Notes: a model not told the origin generated them from the letters alone. A stretch of DNA of 64,000 nucleotides from JAIVJZ01 sp036386515 (GCA_036386515.1 DASVVO010000084.1:1-64000), one strand, 5' to 3'. Shown: positions 17,977 through 26,779, counted from the stretch's first letter. Program-made: numbers and translations.

Positions 17977-18957
17977 ATGCCTGAAGAGAACGCCCTCCAA
18001 AGATGGCCGCTGGCGGAACCGGCAGACCGCGCTCTGTCGCGGCCGATCGACTCACGGGTGACTTCGGGCTTTTGCGAACGCTCCGTCTCCGAAGAGACAC
18101 GCCGTGCCTACCGTCGCGTGGTCAGAGAATTCCTACGCTTCACCGCTCCACGCCATCCAGAAGAGATCACCCCGATAGACGTGCAGCGTTGGCGCGACCA
18201 GTTGATCGCGCAGAAGAAAAGCGCTTCGACCGTCGCCTTCAAACTTTCCATAGTGCGTTCGCTCTTCGATTATTTGCAGGTCGGAGGCTACATCAGTCGC
18301 AATCCCGCGCTCTCGAAATTGGTGCCGCCGCCGGCCGTGTCGGATGATTTGCGCGGGCGTGCTTTGACGAGCAAGGAAGTGCGCTACCTGCTCAGCGGCC
18401 CCGACCGCGAGAAGGCCGACGGCGCGCGGGATTACGCACTGTTGCTGTTGATGCTGCGGACATCTATTCGCGTCTCGGAGGCGTGCGGCCTGCGACTCTC
18501 GCAGGTGAAGTGGAGCCACGGGCGTTGGGTCATCAAGTTCAAAGTTAAAGGGGGGAGAGAACGCACCCAGCCCATTCCAACCGAGGTGAAGAAGGCCATT
18601 GACGACTACCTGCGGATAGACCGCACGCGTCGGAGCCTCCAGCACTCCGACGGGGCGGAGCAGTTCCTCTTCCAGCCGCACACGAACTACCGGACGCTGG
18701 AATTCAATAAGCCGCTCTCTTCGACGATGGCCTGGCACATTGTCAGGAAATGGGGACAGTTCACCGGAGTGGGAAAACTCTCGCCGCACGACTTGAGAAG
18801 GACGGCCATCACGCGCGCGCTCGATCAGGGACTCTCATACCGGCAGGTGCAGATGATGAGCGGGCACAAAGACCCGAAGACCGTCATGCGCTACGACCAC
18901 GGCCGGGAGAACCTGGAACTCAACGCGGCCAACTTCTTACAGTATGACGACGAATGA
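17977..18957 (+). CDS. Tyrosine recombinase/integrase (XerC/D-like)
   Basis: A 326-residue phage-integrase-family recombinase. The N-terminal SAM-like DNA-binding domain is at about 30-115 (SEETRRAYRRVVREFLRF). The catalytic domain shows Arg in RTSIRVSEACGL, Lys in the beta-hairpin FKVKGGRERT, the HxxR box SPHDLRRT, the second His in SGHKDPKTVMRYDH and the nucleophilic Tyr in that same segment. All six catalytic positions are therefore present and the enzyme looks intact. The context (HTH-ParA-winged-helix) suggests integration or dimer resolution of a plasmid-like element. Four cargo-like biosynthetic genes follow. Confidence 0.93.
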   Translation: MPEENALQRWPLAEPADRALSRPIDSRVTSGFCERSVSEETRRAYRRVVREFLRFTAPRHPEEITPIDVQRWRDQLIAQKKSASTVAFKLSIVRSLFDYLQVGGYISRNPALSKLVPPPAVSDDLRGRALTSKEVRYLLSGPDREKADGARDYALLLLMLRTSIRVSEACGLRLSQVKWSHGRWVIKFKVKGGRERTQPIPTEVKKAIDDYLRIDRTRRSLQHSDGAEQFLFQPHTNYRTLEFNKPLSSTMAWHIVRKWGQFTGVGKLSPHDLRRTAITRALDQGLSYRQVQMMSGHKDPKTVMRYDHGRENLELNAANFLQYDDE

Positions 18958-19113
18958 TGTGCGGCTGGATGAGGGCAAGCGCACCCGTCATCCGTCGCGT
19001 CGGGTCGCATCACGCACACTCGCGCGTGCATGTTATACTTCGCGCGTTTTATCAACATTGCGTTCAGGTTCCACAATCAACGCAGTGGAAGAATTATTGG
19101 AGCGAGAAGAATT

Positions 19114-19878
19114 ATGACTCATCAATCGCAGCCGAACCTCGGTCATGTCAATGACGCTGTGAAGACGGATTTTGAAGAGACCTTCGACGCAGTGTCGGTT
19201 CAGGAAGCGAAAGCGAACTCGCAGATTACTTATCCCTGTTACAAATCGTTCGACGAGTTCATCGACGTGGAAAAGTTGAAGTCGCTGGACGGATACATCA
19301 GCGAGAGAATAAAGCAGCACATTCAGGCGCAAAAAGATATTCAATTCTACACCGGCCCTTTTAGATTACAGGATTCAAGTCCTGATCGGCCGGGTTCGAG
19401 AATGATCTATCTGGCTCAATCGAAGCAGCCGGACAGTTATTTCGATCTTGATAAAACGGAGATTTGGGAACGCACCCCGGAAGCGAGCGAGTTCTACTGG
19501 TTGATGGATTTCATCGAGAGCTTACCCTTCAAGGCGAAGGGGAGAATGTTGATCATGTATGACGATGTGGCGCGACCCGTCCCCGCGCACAGGGATCATA
19601 CGAGCATCGAGACGTGTCATGAATTTATCTGGTTTCGCACGAATATGAACAAGCCGTTCTATATGTTCAACCATCAAACTAATGAGAAGAAATACGTCGA
19701 ATCATATAGCGCGTGGTTCGATACGGTGAATCAGTTTCATGGAACCGATGCGGGCACGGGGCTGACGTTCAGCATCAGGGTGGATGGAATTTTTACCGAC
19801 GAATTCAGAAAACAAATACCGACCCCGGCGCATAATCTCGCTTCCACACCCGCGCTCTGGGCGAGCCTCACAAGTTAA
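19114..19878 (+). CDS. Fe(II)/2-oxoglutarate oxygenase-like protein (aspartyl-hydroxylase-like fold)
   Basis: A 254-residue protein with a plausible facial triad: HxD at His159-Asp161 (VPAHRDHTS), distal His209 (NQFHGTD), and Arg222 (FSIRVDG) placed to bind 2-oxoglutarate. The spacing fits cupin-type oxygenases of the aspartyl/asparaginyl hydroxylase style. I chose the ATG at 19114 because GGAGCGAGAAGA precedes it; an upstream start at 19030 gives a non-conserved leader. It is convergent with the second oxygenase and stops 36 bases from that gene's end. The likely role is hydroxylation of an amino acid or peptide in the neighbouring pathway (inference). Confidence 0.68.
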   Translation: MTHQSQPNLGHVNDAVKTDFEETFDAVSVQEAKANSQITYPCYKSFDEFIDVEKLKSLDGYISERIKQHIQAQKDIQFYTGPFRLQDSSPDRPGSRMIYLAQSKQPDSYFDLDKTEIWERTPEASEFYWLMDFIESLPFKAKGRMLIMYDDVARPVPAHRDHTSIETCHEFIWFRTNMNKPFYMFNHQTNEKKYVESYSAWFDTVNQFHGTDAGTGLTFSIRVDGIFTDEFRKQIPTPAHNLASTPALWASLTS

Positions 19879-19914
19879 AGAGCCGGAGCGATTATAGAAG
19901 CTCGTCCCTACCGC

Positions 19915-20892
19915 TCAGGTCATGGCGAGGAGAATCTTGCGCGCGCCCGTGAAAGGCATTCTTCCGTGAGCCGTGAGCAGGTTGTCTAAGATCAGGATGT
20001 CGCCAACTTGCCACGGGACGAGCGCCGTCTCTCTCCGCATCACTTCGCGCGCGTGTTCGAGCATTGACAGGTCGAGCGGCGTGCCGTCGCCGTAGTAAGA
20101 ATTCAGTCGAAACTCCTCTTCCTTCATCGTCGAAATGAGCAGCGCGTAGGTTTCTCTGTCCATCCCGCTCGGATGAAAACCATCGGCCTGATTAAACCAA
20201 ACTTCTTCGCCCGTGATGGGGTGCAAGGCCGTCGCGGGACGCACCTCGCTCAAAGTTAAGCCGCCGTCGTCCTTCCACTTGAAACTGACTTTGCCCGCCC
20301 GGCAGTGTTCCTCGATCACGCGTTTATCGTCCGTCTCGAAAGCCTCCTGCCACGAATAACCCGTCCCGGTTCCGCCGTGCAAGTTGCGCACATACTTGAT
20401 CCCTTTACTCTTAAATTCGCTGACGACTTTTTCGTCAATCCCCTTGAGAATCGCCCGGCTGTTACCCAAAGACGTTTCGCCGCCGTGGCCGGAAGCCATC
20501 ACGCAACAGAAGTAGAGATGATCCGGCCAGCGGTAGGTATAAGACAACTCGTTATGAAGTGAGAGCGTGTAATTTTGCGGGTATTCGGTCGAGGTATACA
20601 CGCCCTCGCCCAACTTAACGCGCGGAGATGCGCCGCCGACATAATCGATCAAGCTCTTGCCGGAAAACTCGCTGACGAATCGCGCGAAGCTGTGGGCGTC
20701 GAGCGCGGGGCAACCGCGTAACAACAGCGCGCCCCATTGCAGCAATTGACGATGCAGAAACTCTCTGTGAGTGCGACACAGGTCGATCATCGTTTCCGGC
20801 CTGGAACCCGTCTGCGAAGCCTCTGCAAATTCGACGACCAGAGGTAGGTTCTTGTGATTAAGAAAGCTCGTCCGCATAAATTTTCCCGACAT
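19915..20892 (-). CDS. TauD/SyrP-like Fe(II)/2-oxoglutarate dioxygenase
   Basis: A 325-residue non-heme iron oxygenase of the TauD/TfdA family, SyrP branch, known for hydroxylating amino acids in natural-product pathways. The iron ligands are HxE at His113-Glu115 (SLHNELSY) and distal His309 (LLTAHGRM). Arg318 (TGARK) should bind 2-oxoglutarate. The segment LLLRGCPALDAHSFARFV near the N-terminus is a family hallmark. Two ATGs (20892 and 20877) are possible; neither has a strong ribosome site. It diverges from the ATP-grasp/decarboxylase gene across a 375-base regulatory region. Confidence 0.87.
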   Translation of the reverse strand: MSGKFMRTSFLNHKNLPLVVEFAEASQTGSRPETMIDLCRTHREFLHRQLLQWGALLLRGCPALDAHSFARFVSEFSGKSLIDYVGGASPRVKLGEGVYTSTEYPQNYTLSLHNELSYTYRWPDHLYFCCVMASGHGGETSLGNSRAILKGIDEKVVSEFKSKGIKYVRNLHGGTGTGYSWQEAFETDDKRVIEEHCRAGKVSFKWKDDGGLTLSEVRPATALHPITGEEVWFNQADGFHPSGMDRETYALLISTMKEEEFRLNSYYGDGTPLDLSMLEHAREVMRRETALVPWQVGDILILDNLLTAHGRMPFTGARKILLAMT

Positions 20893-21267
20893 CTATCAAT
20901 AAGTTTGACAAATAACCGTAACATCGAATTCGTACTTTACCGTACAGACAACTTGACCTTTGCGCTGTTATTTATTTTAATTCTAAAATTAGCGCATTAG
21001 AATAAGCCTCTTGCGAGTATCTGCATCATCATACTCCAACGCTGCGCTTCGATATCGAATGTCCGAGCGCAGAGAGTGTTATATCCGCGCGCACCAGATC
21101 AATGTGTGGGAGCGACCGGGCGGCAGACGCAATTAAAGCCGCTTGCTCTCGCGAAAGTTTAACTTTATTTGAATGGGAAGCGAAAAGGCAGACGCTCGGA
21201 GTGCGTTCAAAGCAAGGGCACAGTTTGTATTTACATTCACACTACGTTCGGTGCAAGTAAGGAGCAT
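20893..21267. other. AT-rich divergent control region of the biosynthetic cluster
   Basis: This 375-base gap is clearly AT-richer than the flanking genes (stretch 20965-20995 is nearly all A/T). It must carry promoters for both divergent genes. TTGACA also occurs at 20905-20910 on the plus strand without a good -10. The implied leader of the downstream gene is about 280 bases, which could contain regulatory RNA, but I recognise no riboswitch. Confidence 0.55.
20953..20981 (+). promoter_or_regulatory. Candidate sigma-70-type promoter
   Basis: TTGACC (20953-20958), a 17-base spacer and TTTAAT (20976-20981) point toward the ATP-grasp/decarboxylase gene. Confidence 0.45.
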
Positions 21268-23559
21268 ATGAAAATTTACATTAGCGGGCTTTATAGCGGA
21301 ACCAATCCGCAGCCCGGTATCGGAGTCGCACGCTCGTTGCGCAAAGCCTATCCTGACGCCACGCTGGTGGGCGTCGAATATTCCAATCGTTGTTCGGGCA
21401 TTCATTGGACTGACCTGGATGAGACGTGGCTGCAAAGGCCTTGGGAAGAGTTGAACCTCGACGCCTACGCCGCCGACATCAAGGCTGAACTGGATGCGGG
21501 CGCGCTCTGGATTTCGGGCGTCGATCTGGAGATCATGTGGCTCGCCTCCGTCTTTCCGGAGGGTCATCCGAATCTGTTGACGCCGTCCGCCGCCGCCTTA
21601 CAGAAGATCAGCAAACCGGCCGTCGAAGCGCACAAGGGTTTGCCCGTGACGATCCCTTCGTTCATCTCAACCGAACGCTCCGACTGGGAACTGCACGCCT
21701 TTTGTCGTCAGCACGGGTGGAAGGTGTGGCTCAAGGGGCCTTATTACGAGGCCGTCCGCACGCATAGCTGGGACGTGTTCGAGAGAGTTCGCACGCTGCT
21801 GTCGCGCGCCTGGTCAACCGAGCGGCTGTTTCTCCAAAGTCACGTCACCGGCTACGAAGAATCGGTCTGCTTCAGCGCGTATCAAGGCGAACTGATCGAT
21901 AGCGTCTACATGCGCAAGCGCGAACTGACGGAAGAGGGTAAGACTTGGGCGGGCGATGTCACGGAAGTGCCCGAAGAGTTCACCACGCCGCTGCGCCAGA
22001 TCGTGAGAGACTTAAATTGGACGGGCGGCGCGGAGTTGGAGATGGTGCGGGATGCGGGCGGCCAGTTGTGGCTGCTGGAATGCAACCCGAGATTTCCAGC
22101 GTGGATTTATGGCTCGGCTATCGCCGGACGCAATCTGCCCGCTCTGATGGTGGAGCGTGCGACGGGCGTTCCGGCGCAAAAAGCGACGACTGTGTGCGAA
22201 GAGTTCACGCGCGTGGTGTTGGAAATCCCGGTGCGCCCGCAATTTCCCTTGCCGAGTTTGCCCGAACCTTTCCCCGGCGGCATCGGTCATTCCATGAAGC
22301 ACCCTTCGGGCACGCTGGCTCTGGCGGAACGCCTGCACAAGTTGCACATCATCGAAAGCGACGGCAACGGTAACGGCAACGGCAACGGTCATCACGGCGG
22401 CGCAAGCCAGGCGGAGGCGCCCACGGTGCCCGCTTCGTTCATCAACGATCTGAAAACTTACGACTTCGCGGAGATGGAGACGCCTTCCTGGCTGTTTCTC
22501 GAAAGCACGGCTGCCGATCTGTTCAAACGCGCCGCCGGTCTGGCGAGCAAACTCAGCACCCCGCAGTTGACCGTCACGAATGCTTATAGCTTCAAGACGA
22601 ACCCGGATGACAGGCTCCTCAAGCTGGCGAAGGAGTCCGGCTTCTTGGCGGAAGCCATCAGCCTGCTGGAAGTGCAAAAGGCGCTCAAGACCGGATTCAG
22701 ACCCGATCAGGTGATCCTGAACGGCCCCGGCAAATGGTGGCCTGAAGGACTCTTGCCCGACGCTCCCATCCACGCCGTCTTTTGTGACTCCATCCCGGAC
22801 TTGCGGCGCGTGGTCGCCAGTATGGAGCGGAAAGAGCTACAGGCGAAAATCGTCGGGATACGCCTGCGCACGCCCACCGTCGGCTCGCGCTTCGGTATTC
22901 CGGTAGACTCGCCGGAGGCTCTCAAGAAACTGGTTGACGCGATTAAGTTGTTGCCGCGCGATTGCACCTTCGGCGTCCATTTCCACATGGCGAGCAGCAA
23001 CATCGGGGTCGGGCAATGGTGGCACCTCTACGAATCGGTGCTCAGGTGGTGTCGCTCCATCGAAACGCTCGCGGGGCGGCAGATCGAATGTTTGGACATC
23101 GGCGGCGGCTGGTGGCCGGACGATTGGCACACGGAGTCGGACGACCAGTTCGCCGCCGCCATTGCGCGCGCGCGCGATTTCCTGCCCTTCGTCAAGCAGA
23201 TCATTTCCGAACCCGGCAAAGCGATGGCGCAACCCTCGATGGCCGTGGCGATGCGCTTGCTTGAGTTTGAAGAGTCGGGTGAAGAAGTGGTGACGGAGGC
23301 GGTGGTTGACGGCTCTATTGCCGAACTGCCGATGCACTTTTTTCAGCCGCACCGGATTCTGCGTCAAGACAAGCAAACCGGGGAATGGCAAACCTTGAGA
23401 CACGGGAAGACGCATCTCTTGGGCAGACTTTGTATGGAACATGACGTGGTCGCGTCAAACGTCGAGTTGCCGGAGGGCGTGCGCCCCGGCGACGTTCTGG
23501 TTTTCTGTGATGCGGGAGCTTACGATAGGAGCATGTCATATGTCTTTGGCCGAGGATAA
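21268..23559 (+). CDS. ATP-grasp ligase fused to fold-III PLP decarboxylase
   Basis: A 763-residue two-domain enzyme. Residues 1-360 form an ATP-grasp ligase, with the Mg-ATP Glu271-x-Asn273 in LLECNPRFP. An Asn/Gly/His linker (365-378) follows. Residues about 400-763 resemble ornithine/diaminopimelate decarboxylases: PLP lysine Lys443 (NAYSFKTNP), a glycine-rich phosphate loop (CLDIGGGWW), and the inter-subunit CMEHDVV with Cys722 plus DAGAYDRSMSY. Together these suggest one protein that decarboxylates an amino acid and couples a carboxylate to an amine. AAGGAG sits 3 bases before the ATG. An in-frame upstream start at 21169 is not favoured. It overlaps the next gene by 20 bases. The substrate is unknown. 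Confidence 0.87.
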   Translation: MKIYISGLYSGTNPQPGIGVARSLRKAYPDATLVGVEYSNRCSGIHWTDLDETWLQRPWEELNLDAYAADIKAELDAGALWISGVDLEIMWLASVFPEGHPNLLTPSAAALQKISKPAVEAHKGLPVTIPSFISTERSDWELHAFCRQHGWKVWLKGPYYEAVRTHSWDVFERVRTLLSRAWSTERLFLQSHVTGYEESVCFSAYQGELIDSVYMRKRELTEEGKTWAGDVTEVPEEFTTPLRQIVRDLNWTGGAELEMVRDAGGQLWLLECNPRFPAWIYGSAIAGRNLPALMVERATGVPAQKATTVCEEFTRVVLEIPVRPQFPLPSLPEPFPGGIGHSMKHPSGTLALAERLHKLHIIESDGNGNGNGNGHHGGASQAEAPTVPASFINDLKTYDFAEMETPSWLFLESTAADLFKRAAGLASKLSTPQLTVTNAYSFKTNPDDRLLKLAKESGFLAEAISLLEVQKALKTGFRPDQVILNGPGKWWPEGLLPDAPIHAVFCDSIPDLRRVVASMERKELQAKIVGIRLRTPTVGSRFGIPVDSPEALKKLVDAIKLLPRDCTFGVHFHMASSNIGVGQWWHLYESVLRWCRSIETLAGRQIECLDIGGGWWPDDWHTESDDQFAAAIARARDFLPFVKQIISEPGKAMAQPSMAVAMRLLEFEESGEEVVTEAVVDGSIAELPMHFFQPHRILRQDKQTGEWQTLRHGKTHLLGRLCMEHDVVASNVELPEGVRPGDVLVFCDAGAYDRSMSYVFGRG

Positions 23560-24226
23560 GATCGAATTCGACGAAATTAATTTCGCGGACACCAGCGCGG
23601 CGATGCAGAAGTGGGAACACTTCCCGGCATCCGTGATTGCACATCACGGCGAGCAGTGCTGCCTGATTGCGCGTGAGTGGGTTCTCTCCACGGACTACTC
23701 ACAATTGAATGCGGGCAATCCGCTCACCGGGCCGCGCTGGCTGCGCCAGAAGTACACCTGGGGGCCTTCCACGTGGCCGATTTACTGGTGCCAGGCCGTC
23801 GAGCAAAAAACGCTCGACTGCGGCGCGCTGGCCTCGCTCGCGGTGGAAGTTTTCACCGCGCGCGGCGTCCGCAGCTATCCGGCGCAGTTCATCCAACAGT
23901 ACTCGGAAGATGCCACGCGCCAGTGGGGTCAGAGTTGGGACAAGAAGGACGCCTCCGTCCACTGGATCAAGGAAGATTTGATCTACCACGAGGGCTGCGC
24001 CGTCGTGGTGCGGGACAACGAGGTCAGGCTGTGGGATCCGAGCGCGGGTTGGTGGGTCAACCCCAAACAGTCTGGGGGCTACGGGGGGCTGTTAGCCCTG
24101 CGCATCTTCGCCGCGCACGCTAATACCCCCAACGAGTTTATCTGGGGGACGCAGCGCATCAGCCCGAACCGCTGGCAGAAAATCGAACGCGCGCGCGGGG
24201 ATTTTGCTTTAGCGGCCGCGAAGTAA
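23540..24226 (+). CDS. Transglutaminase-like Cys-His-Asp protein
   Basis: A 228-residue protein with a probable papain/transglutaminase-type triad: Cys94 at a helix start (KTLDCGALASLAVEVF), His150 (LIYHEGCAVV) and Asp166 (VRLWDPSAGWW). The His-to-Asp spacing of 16 is typical of the fold. Such enzymes hydrolyse or transfer acyl/amide groups, so it could form or break an amide in the pathway. The start is fixed by AGGAG about 8 bases upstream, inside the end of the previous gene, implying tight co-translation with the ligase/decarboxylase. I cannot name a known family. Confidence 0.68.
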   Translation: MSLAEDKIEFDEINFADTSAAMQKWEHFPASVIAHHGEQCCLIAREWVLSTDYSQLNAGNPLTGPRWLRQKYTWGPSTWPIYWCQAVEQKTLDCGALASLAVEVFTARGVRSYPAQFIQQYSEDATRQWGQSWDKKDASVHWIKEDLIYHEGCAVVVRDNEVRLWDPSAGWWVNPKQSGGYGGLLALRIFAAHANTPNEFIWGTQRISPNRWQKIERARGDFALAAAK

Positions 24227-24267
24227 ACCGCGCGCATGGGTCGGGTTTGCAGCGAGCGGAGAGAACG

Positions 24268-24312
24268 AGGCGCAGGCCGTGCGGAGTTGAGTGCTCCGCA
24301 CGGCCTGCGCCT
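24268..24312 (+). terminator. Intrinsic terminator of the biosynthetic operon
   Basis: A 19-bp perfect stem (24268-24286 with 24294-24312) and a 7-base loop are followed by a T-run, 42 bases after the transglutaminase-like gene. Confidence 0.85.
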
Positions 24313-24341
24313 TTTCCCTGTTCCTGACTTAAGATAAAGCG

Positions 24342-25355
24342 ATGAAGGGTCTGGACAGCACATTTTTCTCGGTTCTCGATCTCGCTCCCGTCAAGGAGGG
24401 AGGGACGGTTACCGAAACGTTCCGCGAAACGCTCGACCTGGCGCGGCACGCCGAGACGTGGGGTTACCGACGCTACTGGCTGGCCGAGCACCACAACATG
24501 CCCGGCATTGCGAGCGCGGCGACGGCCGTGCTCATCGGTTACGTGGCGGGCGGCACCGAAACCATCCGCGTCGGTTCGGGCGGCGTGATGCTGCCGAATC
24601 ACGCGCCGCTCGTGATCGCCGAGCAGTTCGGCACGCTCGAAGCTCTCTATCCCGGCAGGATCGATCTGGGGCTGGGGCGCGCGCCCGGAACAGACCAACG
24701 CACGGCGCGCGCCCTGCGACGGCATCTTGAGACCGGCGCGGATGATTTCCCGCGCGACGTGGCGGAGTTGCAGTCTTATTTCGCCGCGCTCCGGCCGGGT
24801 CAGGCCGTGCGCGCCGTTCCTGGAGCCGGGTTGCGCGTGCCCATCTGGCTCCTAGGCTCCAGCCTGTTCAGCGCGGAACTGGCGGCCGCGCTCGGGCTGC
24901 CGTTTGCCTTCGCTTCTCACTTCGCCCCTGACTACCTGATGCACGCGCTTGAAATTTACAGAAGCCGTTTTCAGCCCTCGGAAGCCATGAGCAAGCCGCA
25001 TGCGATGGTGGGACTCAACGTGTTCGCGGCCGACACCGACGCGGAAGCGCAACGCCAGTTCACGTCTCTCAAACGTCAATTCATCAACCTGCGGCGCGGC
25101 GTGCCGGGTCTGCTGCAACCGCCGGACGACGCGCTGGAAGAGAACTGGTCGGAGATGGAGAAGGCGAGCGTCGAGCGCATGCTCGCCTGTTCCGTCGTCG
25201 GCTCGCCCGAGATGGTGCGCCGTGGATTGGAGTCCTTCGTCGATGCGACGCAGGCCGACGAGATCATCGTCACCGCGCAAATCTTCGACCACGCGGCGCG
25301 CCTGCGCTCTTTTGAAATCGTCGCCGGGGTGATGGCCGGGCGGCAAACGATTTGA
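24342..25355 (+). CDS. LLM-class flavin-dependent oxidoreductase
   Basis: A 337-residue luciferase-like monooxygenase of the MsnO8 type. Typical features are the FFSVLDLAPVKEG opening, YWLAEHHNMPG near residue 47, IRVGSGGVMLPNHAPLVIAE at about 75-95 and GRIDLGLGRAPG at about 105. It probably uses FMNH2 or F420 to oxidise a small substrate. It lies just beyond the terminator of the preceding cluster, so it is a separate transcription unit. The start is the first ATG after the hairpin; no strong Shine-Dalgarno is seen. Confidence 0.92.
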   Translation: MKGLDSTFFSVLDLAPVKEGGTVTETFRETLDLARHAETWGYRRYWLAEHHNMPGIASAATAVLIGYVAGGTETIRVGSGGVMLPNHAPLVIAEQFGTLEALYPGRIDLGLGRAPGTDQRTARALRRHLETGADDFPRDVAELQSYFAALRPGQAVRAVPGAGLRVPIWLLGSSLFSAELAAALGLPFAFASHFAPDYLMHALEIYRSRFQPSEAMSKPHAMVGLNVFAADTDAEAQRQFTSLKRQFINLRRGVPGLLQPPDDALEENWSEMEKASVERMLACSVVGSPEMVRRGLESFVDATQADEIIVTAQIFDHAARLRSFEIVAGVMAGRQTI

Positions 25356-25385
25356 CGATCTCTGCGGAGACGGCCGCGTGCGGGA

Positions 25386-26186
25386 GTGAGGAATAGTTTG
25401 AGCTTGAGTGTGCGAACGATCACGGCGACGCGCTACGTGACGCCCTTGCGCGAAGGCGGTTCGCTGCCCGCTATCGTCGAGGCGGATGATGACGGTCTCT
25501 ACGTTCTGAAATTTCGCGGCGCGGGGCAGGGGCCGAAGGCTCTGATCGCCGAACTGGTCGCGGGCGAAATCGGCCGCGCGCTCGGTTTGCCCGTCCCCGA
25601 GATCGTCTTCGTCGAATTGGACGCCGCGCTCGCGGGCACCGAACCCGACCCGGAGATTCAAGACCTCTTGAAGGCCAGCGTCGGCCTCAACCTCGCGCTG
25701 GATTACCTGCCGGGTTCGGTCACGTATGACCCGCTGGTCGAGCGTGTGAGTCCCGAACTTGCCTCGTCAGTCGTCTGGTTCGATGCCTACGCGACGAACG
25801 TTGACCGCACGCCGCGCAACGCCAACATGCTCATGTGGCACAAGCGGCTCTGGCTCATCGACCACGGTGCGTCGCTCTACTTTCATCACACGTGGACTAA
25901 CTACATTGAGCGCAGCCGCAACGCGTTCGACCACGTCAAAGACCACGTGCTGCTCCCGCCCGCGACCCTGATCCGCGAACTCGACGAGACGCTTGCCGCT
26001 CGCCTGACGCCGGAGGTCATCGGCGCAATCGTCGGCCTCATCCCGGATGTTTGGCTCCACGGAGATGCCACCTTCAAGAGCGCGGGCGAGTTTCGCCAGG
26101 CCTACTTCGACTACTTGACCGGGCGGCTCGCACCGCCGCGACTTTTCGTGCAGGAGGCGGCGCGTGTCAGATCGTCACTCGTTTAA
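25386..26186 (+). CDS. HipA-like kinase
   Basis: A 266-residue member of the HipA-like kinase family, shorter than toxin HipA (about 440). Seen are GLYVLKFRGAGQGPKAL (ATP-lysine and phosphate region, about 38-54), the catalytic stretch WFDAYATNVDRTPRNANML (Asp and Asn residues) and the metal-binding LIDHGASLYFH. It lacks the N-terminal HipA domain and has no HipB-type antitoxin neighbour. The start is a GTG at 25386; a TTG at 25398 is an alternative that fits the usual short N-terminus equally well. It overlaps the DUF3037 gene by 23 bases. Confidence 0.8.
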   Translation: MRNSLSLSVRTITATRYVTPLREGGSLPAIVEADDDGLYVLKFRGAGQGPKALIAELVAGEIGRALGLPVPEIVFVELDAALAGTEPDPEIQDLLKASVGLNLALDYLPGSVTYDPLVERVSPELASSVVWFDAYATNVDRTPRNANMLMWHKRLWLIDHGASLYFHHTWTNYIERSRNAFDHVKDHVLLPPATLIRELDETLAARLTPEVIGAIVGLIPDVWLHGDATFKSAGEFRQAYFDYLTGRLAPPRLFVQEAARVRSSLV

Positions 26187-26565
26187 TTACGCCGTCGTGC
26201 GGGTCGTGCCGCACGCCGAGCGCGAAGAGTTTATGAACGTGGGGGTGATTCTCTCGTGCCACGCGGCCGCCTTTCTCAACGCCGCGTTCGCGGTTGACGA
26301 GCGACGCCTCGCGGCGTTTGCGCCCGGTCTTGACGTGAACGAGTTGCAGGCTCATCTCGAAGCCATCCGGTTGATCTGCGAGGGGGGCGAGCGCGGCGGG
26401 GCTATCGGACGCCTGCCCCGCCGCGCCCGCTTCGATTGGCTGGTCGCGCCCCGCAGCACCATCGTCCGCACCTCGGCGGTGCATGCCGGGCTGTGCTCCG
26501 ACCCGCGCCAAGCGCTGCAAGACCTGCTGCGAAAGATGGTGTGCGTGCCGCCCGCCGACGCTTGA
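26164..26565 (+). CDS. DUF3037 protein
   Basis: A 133-residue protein matching DUF3037 by its opening (FNYAVVRVVPHAEREEFMNVGVIL) and the later RFDWLVAPRSTIVRTS segment. Function is unknown. DUF3037 genes are often found directly after this short HipA-like kinase, so it is probably its substrate, regulator or partner. The GTG start at 26164 is decided by AGGAGG 6 bases upstream, inside the kinase gene. Confidence 0.83.
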   Translation: MSDRHSFNYAVVRVVPHAEREEFMNVGVILSCHAAAFLNAAFAVDERRLAAFAPGLDVNELQAHLEAIRLICEGGERGGAIGRLPRRARFDWLVAPRSTIVRTSAVHAGLCSDPRQALQDLLRKMVCVPPADA

Positions 26566-26779
26566 GCGTCACGGGAAATAATCGTTGACGCGCGACGGCC
26601 TCGTCGGCCGCGCGAAAAAATTTCTTGTCATTAGTTTCTCATCCCGGCGATAATCGGCGCGCTCAAGGGTCTGTTCCGAGATGTTCATAGCTGCCCGGTG
26701 TTGACTGAGCGACAGGCAACAACCCCCATAATATTTGCAAAGCAACTGCTCTCATACCACCACAATCCGACTTGGCCGG

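Noticed and set aside
18958..19113. tRNA gene as integration target next to the recombinase.
   Set aside because: No T-loop or acceptor-stem pattern found in either flank of the module.
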